A stretch of 48,212 nt of DNA, from positions 1,043,937 to 1,092,148 of the forward strand of contig NW_006766889.1 of NCBI RefSeq assembly GCF_000275845.1. The letters are read 5' to 3'. Under the pieces are notes generated by a model. It saw nothing but the letters and a program-made list of their open reading frames with translations, had not been told where the DNA came from and ran no database searches. The DNA is from Dichomitus squalens LYAD-421 SS1 (lineage: Eukaryota > Basidiomycota > Agaricomycetes > Polyporales > Polyporaceae). The translations under genes and the position numbers were made by a program. Of this stretch, positions 32,101 to 43,943 are shown one piece after another (the first letter of the stretch is position 1; each line of letters opens with the position of its first letter).

Positions 32101-34291
32101 ACTATATAAACGCCGGTCCCATCAGGCTGCAGCGAAGCTAGCGGAGGTCTCTCGGGATCTTAAGGAGATTGCGGTCATGCGCCAGCATGCGGTTTCTGTG
32201 TCAAAGGCGCAGAAGGACATTCAGCGGCTGAAGCAGGATATTGCGGCCCTCGAGAGCGACCTCGTTGCCACCGGATCGACGAAGACCGCAGATGACGTAC
32301 AGCGCGAGCTCGACCAAGTCAAAGACGAGCTGTATGACTGTTCTCCTCCGTTCTCTCTAACCAGTACTAAAATTATCCCTAGGAAGGCGAGCGATCGCAG
32401 GAAGGACAATCTCATCCAGGACCGCGAGGGCAAGAATGCGGTCCTCCGACAGCTCGAAGCCGACTTGCACAAGAAGGAGCTCGAGGAGAGCGAGTGCCGT
32501 AATCAGCTCCGTGACAAGGACGAATTGGAGCGGCGGATCGAAGAAATGAAGGCGGAGATCGCCACGGCTCAAATCCGGCTGAAGGTTTGGCTGCTCGAGC
32601 ACGATGCGGAGATCGCTTCACTGACGTTCCTGTGTGGCATCGCCAGGACCTCGATACCAAGATTGCGGAGGCGCAGGAGCCAATCGAGAAGCTCGAGAGG
32701 GAGCACAAGGAGTTGGAACGGGAACTCAACGCCAAGATCTTGCAGGCACAGAAGGCCTCTCAAGAGCTCAACATGGGCGCCGACAAGCTAGAGAGTCAGA
32801 ACAAGTGGTTGTATAGGTGTGTATCTTGTGATGCCATGATGAACAACGACACGTTGACAATGCATCATAGGAATAGCAAGGAGAAGATTGGTCAACGTGT
32901 CAGGGAACTCAATGAGCTCATCGACGAGAAGGAGTTGGAAGTGCGGGAGCAAGCTCTGACGCTTGAGCAGATCCGCGCGAAACTCGGCGATATCGACAAG
33001 GAGATTAGCGAGGCAGCTGTAACGTTGGCCAATCTGCGCGAGAATATCCGATTCCGGAGATTGAAGCGCGACTTGGCCGCCACGGAGGCGGAGCTAGATG
33101 CCATTGATATGGAGGAAGCGGCGAAGGCGAAGCGCATATGGACCGAGAAGTGGAACGTGGAGAAGCAGAAGGAGACTGAGCTGCAGACGAAGGTGCGATC
33201 CATGTGCCGCCTCGTTTGCTCCATCATAATCACCAATCTGGCTTCATCGAGCAGTACGCACACATCGGTGGAGAGGTCAGTTCTCTGAAGGCGCAGCTGA
33301 AGACGTTAGAGGGCGACATGGCGGACTTCAAGAACGTCAACAAGAAGTATAGAGACCAGCTCATCAAGGTCAAGGTAGGCTGATCATCAAAGGTTATCCT
33401 TCTACGCGTAGAAGCGTGAAACGATATCAGATGTCCGACATGGTAAACAACGACCTCGAGAAATACGCCAAAGCCCTCGACAAGTGAGTATGCACACACA
33501 CATTACATGACGCCGCTCATGCCGTTACAGCGCTATCATGAAGTACCATTCGCTCAAGATGGAGGAACTGAACGATACCATGCGGCACCTATGGAATAAG
33601 ACATATCAGGGGACAGGTGGACATCCTTGAACACGGGCTAAGCTCTCCGCCTAACGAGTATTTTTTGCGGTCTGCAGATATCGACGGCATCAAGATATGT
33701 TCCGATAGTGAAGGTGGCGCAACGAAACGCTCTTACAACTACCGAGTACGTATCAACAAACGCCTCCATATTGCCGCGATAATTGATCTTTATTCCCATG
33801 GACAGGTGGTCATGACGAAGGACCAGGTTGAGATGGATATGCGTGGGCGCTGCTCAGCTGGCCAGAAGATGCTGGCCTCTATTATCATCCGCCTCGCGCT
33901 CGCGGACTCATTCGGGCAAAACTGCGGTATCTTGGCGTTAGACGAGCCAACAAACGCTCTTGATACGGAAAATATTGACGCTCTCGCGGCCAGCCTTGTC
34001 GAGTGAGTGACCCCGCCTTTCTGGCATCCTCTCACGGAGCTTGCTGAACCCATGCGGGGCACAGTATAATCAACGAGCGCAGAGATCACGCGAACTTCCA
34101 GCTTGTTATCATCACCCATGACGAGAACTTCTTACGGAAGCTCGGCCAGAGCAATGTGATGGAATACTATTGGTAAGCTGCCACCGAGGACTCGCCGTCG
34201 TTGACTTCTCTGACCGCTGACAACCATGCGCAGGCGCGTTTCGAGGGATTCTCGACAAAAATCGATCATCGAGCGACATAGATTCGGTTAG
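29172..34291 (+). CDS. RAD50: DNA double-strand-break repair ATPase RAD50
   Basis: Twenty-two exons: 29172-29558, 29617-29792, 29848-30188, 30241-30419, 30484-30759, 30815-31128, 31190-31279, 31333-31460, 31514-31616, 31671-31800, 31850-32062 (or 32092), 32126-32331, 32383-32584, 32647-32816, 32871-33192, 33255-33374, 33431-33483, 33531-33616, 33678-33745, 33806-34002, 34065-34172, 34234-34291. They give 1308 (or 1318) residues; the family norm is about 1312. Walker A is GHNGSGKTT near residue 36, and the Q-loop region is [15 protein letters not shown]. Two long coiled-coil arms flank the zinc hook KCCPLC (CxxC at 31744-31755). The ABC signature is [20 protein letters not shown], Walker B is [12 protein letters not shown], and the H-loop is IITHDENF. 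It acts with Mre11/Nbs1 in end resection, telomere upkeep and checkpoint signalling. The intron before exon 12 has no ordinary GT donor in the expected place. Confidence 0.97.
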
Positions 34292-37200
34292 TTCCCGGAT
34301 TGTCGTCGGTGTGGAGCCTATTGCTGGATTCAGTTACTGTCATGTCTGCCATGTTTCTCCCGACTAGGTGTTACTTCGCAGTTAGATCGCCTGCTTGGTG
34401 CAATCATCTCACGATGTCGAGAGAAGGCTCCAGATACTTCGGATCGAACGCCGACGTGGGATAACCCCTAGACAATTCGGAGACTCTCAACGTCGACATC
34501 CGTGCTTCTCTGTGAGATACTACGGATTGGACGACTTCACAAGCATCCGAGCCACACCCGAGGAGAACGCAGTCAACGCGATTTTGTGGTGAGGTTTGAC
34601 ATCGGAGCACGCCGACGCCTCAGCTCTTGCATCCACCTAAATGATGGTCTCGCTCCGCCAAGGCTTGCGGCTGTACGTCGGCCTTTGATGAGCTAAACCC
34701 CGAGCGAAGGACTGCACCATAGATGCGGCGATTGTGCTGCGAACAATGGCGACATTCAATGCCAGTGAGTGCAAGAGGCAAGATCATAATCCAAGTGCTG
34801 TTACAGCCCTCGCTAGAGCATTCATATCTAGCAAGCGAGTTTGTCCGGCGTTTGATTGGGCGGAGACAATATGTCGCCGATGCATTCGCATATGCCTTCG
34901 GGGATGTGTTCCATCCTCCGGGTATGAAGCTGCCGGTGTTTCCCTACAAGGGATTTGCAGATCTACGCTGACATGCGGGAACGTCGATTCGTGACCGGTC
35001 GGAGTGTTGAGCGTGTTCGCTCTGCTCGTTCCGAAACATACCGAACGAGAACCATCCAAAAACATCCGGAGAGGGTAGGATTTGCTCTGTTCGCCACGCC
35101 GCCCGCTATACCGCCTGCCGGGCTGATTATGCTTGACGAGCTGCCGGGTTACAGTAGTACTATCGTCGACATCTATCGACCAGATAAGAAGCGTGCACTC
35201 GCCTTCTGTTCTGACATCTTGTGGCCCGAGCTTTGGTGTTTATGACGTTGTGCGGCACCTATCATAGATCATGCGGGTGCCATTTGGGCGTTCTGCGTCG
35301 TATGACGGCCAGTCTCGATCGGCCCTTTGTGCATTCCAGATTGGTGAATTAGCTTCCCAATCGTAATGTTGAAAACTAAACAGCGGCTAGGGAGGGGCAC
35401 ACTCCGATCCCGGCTATCCCAACCGCGGATCAGTACCAAGACATCGCCTGCAAAGTCGTGTAGATGGTATCTGTAGATGTGACATTTGCTACAGCCAGAA
35501 TAGAAGAACGAACCTGAGGTCAATGAGTTTGTTCAAAGCTGTGAATGAGACGAGACTAGCCTTGAGGTCGAAGCATTATGCTCGTGAGTTGCGAGCGAAA
35601 GGTAAGAAGGCTTCCTTACAGCAGGCGCACAATTCTCGATACGAACCTTCTCCGTATATGATCTCGAAAAGTTGCCGCTACAGATGTTGTTGCAAAGCAC
35701 GAAAGCTTTCACATATTTTGACGTGGCTCGCCGCGACGAGTCATACCAGAAGTGTACTCACGTTGAATTTGTGAAAGAATGGAAAACGACCGATTTCGAG
35801 GCTGAGCTCCGGATAATTACCCGACCGTCGCAGCTAGCCATGGACCGCGTACGAACCTTCCCTAGCGTTGCGCTGACTTCGGAGCACCACATAGGAAGCA
35901 GGTGGGCATTCAGTTGTCCGATAGTCGCACTCCGGTATTGTTCCACAAGGTTTGTTTTCTCGCTTTATGCATAGTATGTGACAGATGTTGCTGTCACTGC
36001 GCGACGCCTATCGTACAATGTCGTAAGCGATGTAAGTTCGGGGTCAAGCAGATTTGTTGGAGCGGGAAGTTGCCACAGATGATACTGAACTCACCACTCC
36101 TTTAAAACGAGTGCGCTTAGGAGCCCGCGCGCGATACTCCCAGCCCACGAACATAACAATCACCAATCTACATGCCCAGACCGTCCCGCGTACCCCTCAC
36201 GATCGAAGGTGAGGATCGTGAGCGAACCTTGACATCGTCGCCGATGATGGGATCCAAACCAGATGCTGGCACCTATGCCCTCGTTGTCGCCCTTGCCAGC
36301 GGCCGTACTCCGCCGTCGTTGGCGACTGTCTTGATGTCGTCAGTAATCGACCTCAATGAAGCCATGGCCAGCTGCTCAGGAAATTCGGTCAGTCATTCGG
36401 TGCAGGCCAGTATACCTATGTAGCTCGGCCTATGATTCCTCTCTCGTCAGGTGTGTTAACGTCGACGCATCATCTCCAATTCGAAGCTCAATGTCGCATC
36501 CTAACAGCAACCCAACTTCATCGGCGGCCACAGACATTTCCTCGTAGGGGTATCGACCTCATTGCCTTACCTAACCAACCGAGACGTTCAACTCACTCTC
36601 TGATATCGCCGATCGCAACAATCAAGCTCGCATACAGGAATGAGCACGAGAGTTGGCGTTGTCTAGGTTGAGGCCCTGGTGCGCGTTGACGTGGATTTTA
36701 GGATGTGTGCGCAATCGGTGTGTCCATCCAGCTCGTCATCATTCTGCGACTACCGTGAGTAAGATCTGGCTATCTCCTCACGCCAAGCAAAGGCCATGGT
36801 GGTGAGAGGGACTGCCCATACTGATCAGGTACGTGGGGGAAGAACTTCGGCTCTCACGCAATCGTACGAAAGGTGGTGACCCTCGTGCTGACTTCTCCAA
36901 TGGATCCCCACCGGAATAGACCCAGAGACTTGGGAAGAAAACACCTCCTTACGGTATGCCGCCTTGTCTATCGAAGCGGGTTTTACGCGCCGACGGCAAA
37001 GTCTGCATACTCACTGGGCGTAAGCCCTCGAGTTTCTGCCGTCCGATCTTCCTACACGGCTGATCGCTCCGGAGGCGCTCCTCTCGCGCAATGCTATATC
37101 CTGACAAGCACATGTATCCCTCCGAACATCTCCATCATCATGACATCTACGAGCATGATTCAATGCCCGATACGATCTCCCCGGGACACTCGACTGCTCA

Positions 37201-37646
37201 AGCAACTGTACGGTGGTGATCATGCGCCGACATTCCTGGATCTGCTTCGTCCGCGCTGTCTCTGGCACATGCGTTGTACCTTCCCTGACATGATGGCTGA
37301 ACGTCGGCTCTTGTCTAGTTCGCAACTTTGGAGTTTGTAAGGGGCAGCCGCTTCTGGCAGCACGAGGACGCCATCCGTTTCCGTGCAGAGAGGGACCAAC
37401 TCCACGGCTGCGTATATGTCGTCTTCGGGATATAAAAGCCAAGTCGATTCGCGCCTCGCTACTCCGTGCTCATCTTCTTCCTTCGCCGCTGTCAACTTAT
37501 TTCATTACAGCGCTGTCACCTTCTTTCCTTGCGCCACTCTCATCTTTCCCGCTTTCATCCTGTGTTGTTTCACCTCCCAACTCGTGATAGACTCCAAATA
37601 CTCCTTGTCGTACACCTCCGCTGGTGTAACCCCACACTTGCCAGAC
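34292..37646. other. 3.3-kb interval with no supportable gene
   Basis: Both strands carry only short open frames (below 160 codons) without steady third-position bias, signal peptide or motif. A stretch near 36895-37010 reads as protein-like (PETWEENTSLRYAALSIEAG) before hitting a stop. Another near 35130-35250 (PPAGLIMLDELPGYSSTIVD) also looks peptide-like but cannot be extended. The region could hold decayed genes or an old mobile element. I find no terminal repeats, transposase or reverse-transcriptase motifs. The last 250 bp are the promoter and leader of the next gene. Confidence 0.5.
37431..37438 (+). promoter_or_regulatory. TATA box of the adenylation/TmpA-like gene
   Basis: TATAAAAG lies 216 bp before the ATG at 37647 and is followed by a CT-rich leader (TCATCTTCTTCCTTCG). 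A start about 30 bp downstream would leave a 5' leader of roughly 180 nt. This is an unusually clear core promoter for this window. Confidence 0.6.
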
Positions 37647-40600
37647 ATGACCGACATCATTACTCCCCGTTCGCTGTCGCTCGAGGATCAGCAACGATTC
37701 GACCGCTTTAGTTATGGTCCACGTCAGCCATCCCCTTTCAGCTGCATTCACCATGCCTTTGAGTACCACGCTACCGTACAACCCGACGCAATTGCAGTGG
37801 AGCATCTTGGCGACTCTATCACTTATGCCGAGTTGGATCGTCAGGCGAACATTCTCGCCAACCATCTCCGGTCCTCCGGGGTTCGCCCAGGAGTCCGCGT
37901 CTGCCTATTGGTCCAACGGGGTATCCTCATGGTCGTCGGCATAGTTGCAGTGCTGAAGGCTGGCGCCGCATACGTACCGATGGACGGTACCATCGTCACG
38001 CAGTCGACCCTGGAGCACGTCTTGAAGGACTCCGAGGCTAAGCTGGTGCTGACGTTGAAGAACTACGTGCACCGCGTGTCCGGTACTCCAACGTTCTGTT
38101 TGGAGAACATTGCGGAGTTGCCGCAGGTCGTTTCAAAGCCTCAGGATCTGAGCGCCTCGACGGATAGCATTTATATCATCTACACTTCGGGTCTGTCATA
38201 TCTCTATTGGAGTCAATACGTGGTGCTTGGCTTACCTGCTATGTATAGGTACTACTGGCAAACCAAAGGGCGTCGAAGTCATGCACGGTAACGTCACCAA
38301 TCGTGAGTGCCTCCCACGATAGCTGCGGGGCTGCATCTGATCTGTGTCAAGTGGTATGTCTCGCCCCGGGAAACATCGAGATGCGCCCCGGGCGCAGGGT
38401 ATCGCAGCTTTTGAACGTGGCGTTTGACATGGCCGCATGGGTAAGCTTCTGCTCATGCTGCCGATGAACCACTTTAACGCCCGACCCCACATGCCAGGAG
38501 ATACTCGGAAGCCTCAGCAATGGATGCACGCTTTGTGTTCGCGGCAAATCCTCAAAGGAATGGCGCGCGGTCATGAAGACTGTGGACATTGTCATTGGTC
38601 TGTCGCTCTTAATGCTAAACTGGTCTTCCTGCGCCTGACGTAGTGTGTTTTCTCAGCAACGCCAAGCATGTTGGGTGCGCGTCCTTAACGAGGCGCTTCT
38701 GCAGTCGGACGCTGAACTACATGCTTCTAGCTCCCCATGACCCCGCCGACTACCCCAATATCAAGGTCGTCGCGACAGCAGGAGAGCCATGCCCATTACG
38801 TATGTCACAAAGTCCGCACTGATCAACGCCGCTAACCTCCACGATACGCAGCTCTTGCAGAAAAATGGAGTAGAGCAGCTCACTATTACAACAGTTGTGG
38901 TCCCACGGAAGTACGATCCTCCCACGTCTGCTATCCCTCGATTATCATCACTGAAAGCCTGTGTGACAGGTTACGATCGTAAACACCGTCCGTTTGCACA
39001 CGCCTGGAACGCCCTTGTCCATCGGTGCGCCCGTACCCAACACGAATGTCTACATCCTAGACGAGGACGCGAACCCTGTGCCAATCGGCGAGCCAGGTGT
39101 CATGTGGGCCGGAGGAGCATGCGTGAGTAAGGGCTATCTACACCTGCCGGAGAAAACGTCCGAGCGTTACAGACGTGATCCATTCACCAACAATGGGTGG
39201 GTCAATAACTCCACTTCGTTAAGACGTGCGCAGCAGACTCATAACAGCAATATGCTACAGGAGCTACATGTTCAACACCGGAGACCTGGGCCGGTGGCGC
39301 GATAATGGAGAACTCGAGCACCTGGGACGTGTGGATGACCAAGTCAAGGTCAAGGTACGTCAGTCTGCACTTCATTGGGAGGACTCTCCGCAGCTTCTTC
39401 GCCGCTATGCACAGGGCTTCCGTGTTGAGTTGGATGGAGTCTCCGCAGCGATGCAGGTACAAGAATTCTGCTCTATCCTCAGAGTAGCATTCTGACCTCC
39501 ATTCCCGTAGACCTGCACATCAGTCAAACACGCCACCGCGCTACTCGTGCGCCATCTTTTTGTTTCATTGGTTTAGGAAGCTCTTGACGCTTGCACTGTC
39601 AGATCGAGAACGAGCTTTGGGGATTCGTGACCCCGGAAACTGTTAAAAGCGAAGCCGTCAGCGCCGCAGCTTCGCTCATCCAGCCTTACTACGCCGTTCC
39701 GACGCAATACATCGCCATGGACGACTTCCCTTACACCAGCAACGGGAAGATTGACAAGCGCGCTCTCCGGCAAATGGCACTTGACAAGATCACCCGGGCT
39801 CAGGCTGAGAAGGAGCAAGCCGCCCTTGCAGCGAAGGCAAACTTATACAGCCCCTCTCTACACTCCGGCAAGCTTCTGGCAGACGCCCTCTCCTCTTTGC
39901 CGCAGCCAGTCCCCGTATACCAAAAGGACGGCAAAGGCACTCGTGATGCAGTCCTCCAAGAAAAGACGGAATCCACTAGTTTCAGTTCCAGTTCCACGAT
40001 TGCGGCTGACCCGGAGAAGAGTGAGATCTCTTCCGCCCACGAGGCTGGTAATGCCTGGGACGGTTACGAGAACGACGAGCTTCCCGACAAAACCCAGGGT
40101 CACTATGTACGCAACTTGCGCCACCAGATCTTCTCATTGTACCGCAGACTCTTCGGCATCGTCTTCATCACCAATCTGGCGGTGTTCATCGCGACGCTCG
40201 TGAAGGGTAGCGTGAATGCTCAGCATCTTGGCCTCGTCGTCGTCGCGAACCTGTTCTGCGTGATCCTCATGCGCCAGGACTACGTGATCAACGCGTTCTT
40301 CACGGTGGCGTGTTCGGTGCCTAACACGTGAGTCACACGCTTCCTGGATGTCGAAGACACGCTGTCTGACAGATTCGTCAAAGCTGGCCCTTAGCAATAC
40401 GCCGAGTCGTCGGCAGAGTCTACCACATAGGAGGTTGTGAGTGTGTCTTTGCTTGCCTGCGAGTCGATCAGAAAGCTGAATCTAATTTTAAGTCCACTCT
40501 GGTTGCGCTATCAGCGGCCTTGTCTGGCTCATCCTCTTCACCGCGCAGGCTACGAAGGAGGTGCTCAATAGGGAGCAGGTGAGCACTCCTGTTCGCTTCG

Positions 40601-41710
40601 AGGCATGAGGAATACTGAAACGAGTGACAGACGTCCATCGCTACGCTTGCGATTACCTATTTCATCCTCGTCCTTTTGATCGGTATCGTGCTCTTCGCAT
40701 ACCCGAAAGTCCGCAGCACGCATCACGATGCTTTCGAGCGCTCTCATCGTTTCCTGGGGTGGACTGCCACGGCCTTGGTTTGGTGTCAGGTAAGTCTCAC
40801 GACCGCAGAACCTTGGCAGTAATAGCTCATTCGTTTACGAACTTAGGTTATCCTTTTGACAAACGATTATCGCTCTCCCGAAGAAAACCTGGGTCACGCA
40901 CTCGTCCATGCGCCGCCTTTCTGGCTTGTTACAGTTATGACGTGCTCGATCATTCTCCCCTGGCTGAGGTTGCGGAAGGTTCCTGTCCGTGCAGAAGTTT
41001 TGTCCAAGCACGCGGTCAGACTATACTTCGATTACGGTCTGTCAAAACTACTTTGTTCGTTACGCCTTATCTGACGCTTCTCGCCTATACAGTGACGCCT
41101 CGCCCTGGCCATTTCACCCGCATCTCCAAGAGTCCCCTCATGGAATGGCATGGCTTCGCTACCATTTCCGAGCCAGGGAAGACTGGTTACTCGCTTGTCG
41201 TATCACGTGCTGGAGACTGGACGAGCAAGATGATTGAGCAACCTCCTAAGGAGCTCTGGGTCCGTGGCGTTCCCTGCTATGGCGTGCTCAGAATCACCCC
41301 GCTCTTCCGCCGCGTCGTCTTCGTGGCTACGGGAAGCGGTATCGGTCCCTGTGCGCCTTGTATCCTAGAGCAGCGCGTGCCTATTCGGCTTCTCTGGACG
41401 TCCCCTAATGTCCGGCAGACGTTCGGCGATAAGTTCGTGGACCAAATACTCTCCGCGTCCCCTGGGGCTGTCGTTTATGGTATGTGTCCTTCCCTTTCCT
41501 CCGAATCGCGTAAGGAGCTCACATGTGCCGCTCTTGATAGACACGCGGACGCACGGCAAGCCGGATATGGTAAAGCTCACGTACCGCATGGTCAAGGAGT
41601 TCAATGCAGAAGCCGTGTGCATCATCTCGAATCAAAAGCTGACGCGAAAGGTTGTGTACGGTATGACCAGTAGAGGTATTCCTGCGTTTGGAGCTATCTG
41701 GGACTCATGA
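37647..41710 (+). CDS. Adenylation domain fused to a TmpA-like membrane oxidoreductase
   Basis: Eighteen exons: 37647-38190, 38249-38302, 38352-38440, 38498-38597, 38657-38674, 38731-38799, 38852-38910, 38970-39196, 39261-39354, 39415-39456, 39511-39546, 39603-40327, 40384-40436, 40493-40578, 40631-40789, 40847-41036, 41093-41479, 41541-41710. They give 1033 residues. Residues 1-500 are an NRPS-type adenylation domain: A3 YTSGTTGKPKG (about 178-188), A5 NSCGPTE (about 305-311), A7 FNTGDLGRW (about 391), A8 GRVDDQVKVKGFRVEL, A10 NGKIDKR (491-497). No carrier (LGGxS) or condensation motif follows. A 120-residue polar linker leads to five or six TM helices (about 628-810, with VYHIGGFHSG and HRFLGW) and an FAD/NAD-reductase-like tail containing ATGSGIGP. 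The membrane half resembles the fungal flavoprotein TmpA. The natural substrate is unknown. Confidence 0.85.
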
Positions 41711-42199
41711 TCACGACATATACCTATGGACCTTCTGCTGTCGCATCGCTAGATCCTGTATCTCACGAATAACTTATCATCGTACCGTAATGCATGACCG
41801 TCCTGGCAAGTGTCGCTGTGCCGGATTGAGACATAATCTGCAGGGCAGTAGGGGCAACGACTTCAGCCTGAGTGACGTGAACGGTAACGGAGATTTTGCA
41901 TTGTGTCGTCACAGATCGCCATGCCAGCACTAGATCCTCTGCTGAGGCCATCAACCTGGCGACGTCCACGGGGGTAGTGATCCAATAATTGCTGTTGATA
42001 CATAGTGTAGCACGAGAAACGACATGTATAGTAGTAGGATTAACACGCGCAAAGCATGTATAAAGTAATGATTGTAGTGCCTAGCTAGAATCGGAAGCCA
42101 GAATACAGAGGAGAGTAGCCAAAATGAGCGTGCATGCAAACTGACTGATGTGGAGCATATGAACGACCAGTGCTGATGCGCGCGAGACGCCAACACATC
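41711..42199. other. Convergent intergenic region
   Basis: 489 bp between the 3' ends of the adenylation/TmpA-like gene and the 7TM gene. No gene recognised; AT-rich around 41995-42100. Confidence 0.5.
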
Positions 42200-43943
42200 C
42201 TATATTCGTATAGGCACCCTCTCGACGGTAAAGGCGTCCTCTGGCCGCTTGATGACCTCTACATTGCAGCCGACGATGTTGACCCGCGCCTTGAAGTACG
42301 CGTGTAGTGCGGCAAGGCGCGCTTTCTCGCTCGCGTCGCTGTCAGTACGCTCGAGAAGATTGTCGTCGAACGAAGGCAGCGGTGTCGGAGCACGAGATGG
42401 AGGCAGCGTCCTGGGCTCCCTGAAGAGACCGCAGAGAGTGAAGGGGCAGAGGAGGATGCGCGACCACGTGCGAATGACGTCCTGGATGAAGGATGAGACG
42501 CAGTCTAGGATTACCATAGTATGTGACTAGATACGTACCGGTTGTGAGGCGAATATCAGGAAGAGCATCGTGCCGACTATCAGAAGCGAGTCAGTGCTGA
42601 CAGCACGAAAGAAGTCTACAGTGTGCTTACTAGAAGCAGCAAACATGTCAGGGAGTACACTAGTGGCATTAGCAGCAGGAGAGAAAGTCACCAGAGTGAC
42701 CCTGAAGACGACATTGTCAATGAGCAGGTCATGCACGGTATGCTGCCGAGGCCTTCTTACCCTGACGCAAGCATGGTGTAGAGTATAAACACCCCGACAC
42801 GTATAGTCAAGTGAATATCAACGCCAGTGCTGAGCCCCGCACGGCGAAGAGCCGTCCAATTACGTGATAGCATCACCACCAGGTGTACTGGGAGTTTTGG
42901 GTCAGTTTTTGAACTGATGTATGAAGGAACCAAATACGCAGCATACGGTACCTTGGAGGGCAGCGGCGATAAGACAAACCACTGCTGTGAAGATAATCAT
43001 AACGTCGTTGCTAGGAGATTCGGTGTAAACGCAGCTATTTGAGAGTGCGAATGGAACCTACTAAGAATCCTCGTGAAGGGAGCAATAGAAAAATCTCCGT
43101 GAGCGATTCACTTTCTCTGGATGCTGTAGACCAAGCTACGACACCACTTGCATGAGTCTACTGCGAACACGTTTGGAACCAGCGATAACGTCAACTCACA
43201 CGCAGAGCGACGGCTGCAAAGCAGACGTGCGTGATGTAAGGGGCAATGAGCAGCTACTCTGTTGTATGAGGAGCAATCGGCTAGAGCTTGGAGGGTGGGA
43301 CGTACGCAGATAGTAGTCAGATGGCTCATCGGCGCCCTTGGCCCCCTGTTCACCTTGGATTGTCGGAATGTAGACCATATGTAGTACACGAGTGCAAGTG
43401 CGGCAACGGAAGTCCTAGTCCGAAAAAAGCGTGAACAGGGGAATCGATCGGTCTACTTTAGACTCACATAGGCGGGACCGGGGAGATCAACGCCATCTGC
43501 GCGATGCATAGGCCCCTTTCTGGTTCAGGTCCAACTTGCTGGCCATTGTAAAACCTTCTCTCAACGTCAGCTCCGATACTTTCAGCCGAAGAAAGCGTTC
43601 GCTAGCGCACAGAAGCAAAGAGACGACGCCGGTGATGATACAGGTCGCACAGACGTTGACCACGGTCGGATGTCGTTTCCCAGTGCGGGAGCAGAGAAAA
43701 GTAAGAACTAGCAGGGGCAGGAGTATCTGGTCTCCGGCGATCTCAAAGAAAAGCCAGACAGTAAGGTCGGTGGAAGCAGCCGAACCCAAAACTTGGGAAT
43801 CAACGCCTGTCAAGCATGAGTACCATCAGCTCTGGATGATATTTATAACGAAAACGGAGGCGCACGCTTGCTGTGGAAAGGAATGTAAACCATTCTGCGC
43901 CGCCGAAGTAGAATGGGAAAGGAGGGAATATCACTCTTAACGT
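42200..43943 (-). CDS. Basidiomycete seven-TM integral membrane protein (5' end unresolved)
   Basis: Ten exons join in phase: 43806-43611, 43554-43468, 43414-43306, 43253-43200, 43123-43062, 43010-42952, 42887-42761, 42701-42631, 42576-42539, 42481-42200. They give about 360 residues with hydrophobic segments such as ILLPLLVLTFLCS, NVCATCIITGVVSLLL, TSVAALALVYYIW, LLIAPYITHVCFAAVAL, DVMIIFTAVVCLIAAALQ, VGVFILYTMLASGV and IGTMLFLIFAS. Linking blocks (RHPTVVNVC, GPEPERGLCIAQ, HLVVMLSRNWTALRRAG) recur in a large family of mushroom 7TM proteins, possibly receptor-like. The C-terminal 90 residues are cytosolic. An upstream exon 43943-43866 fits the splice phase, but its better-looking frame (FPPFPFYFGGAEWF) does not. 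The true start is not found. Ligand and function unknown. Confidence 0.7.

Noticed and set aside
36873..37442. Overlapping open frames on both strands before the adenylation gene
   Set aside because: No codon bias, no motif, and they run into the TATA box and leader of the next gene.
42200..43943. 7TM protein as a STE3 pheromone receptor
   Set aside because: Its conserved blocks (GPEPERGLCIAQ, LSRNWTALRRAG) belong to another mushroom 7TM family, and no pheromone precursor ending in a CaaX box was seen nearby.
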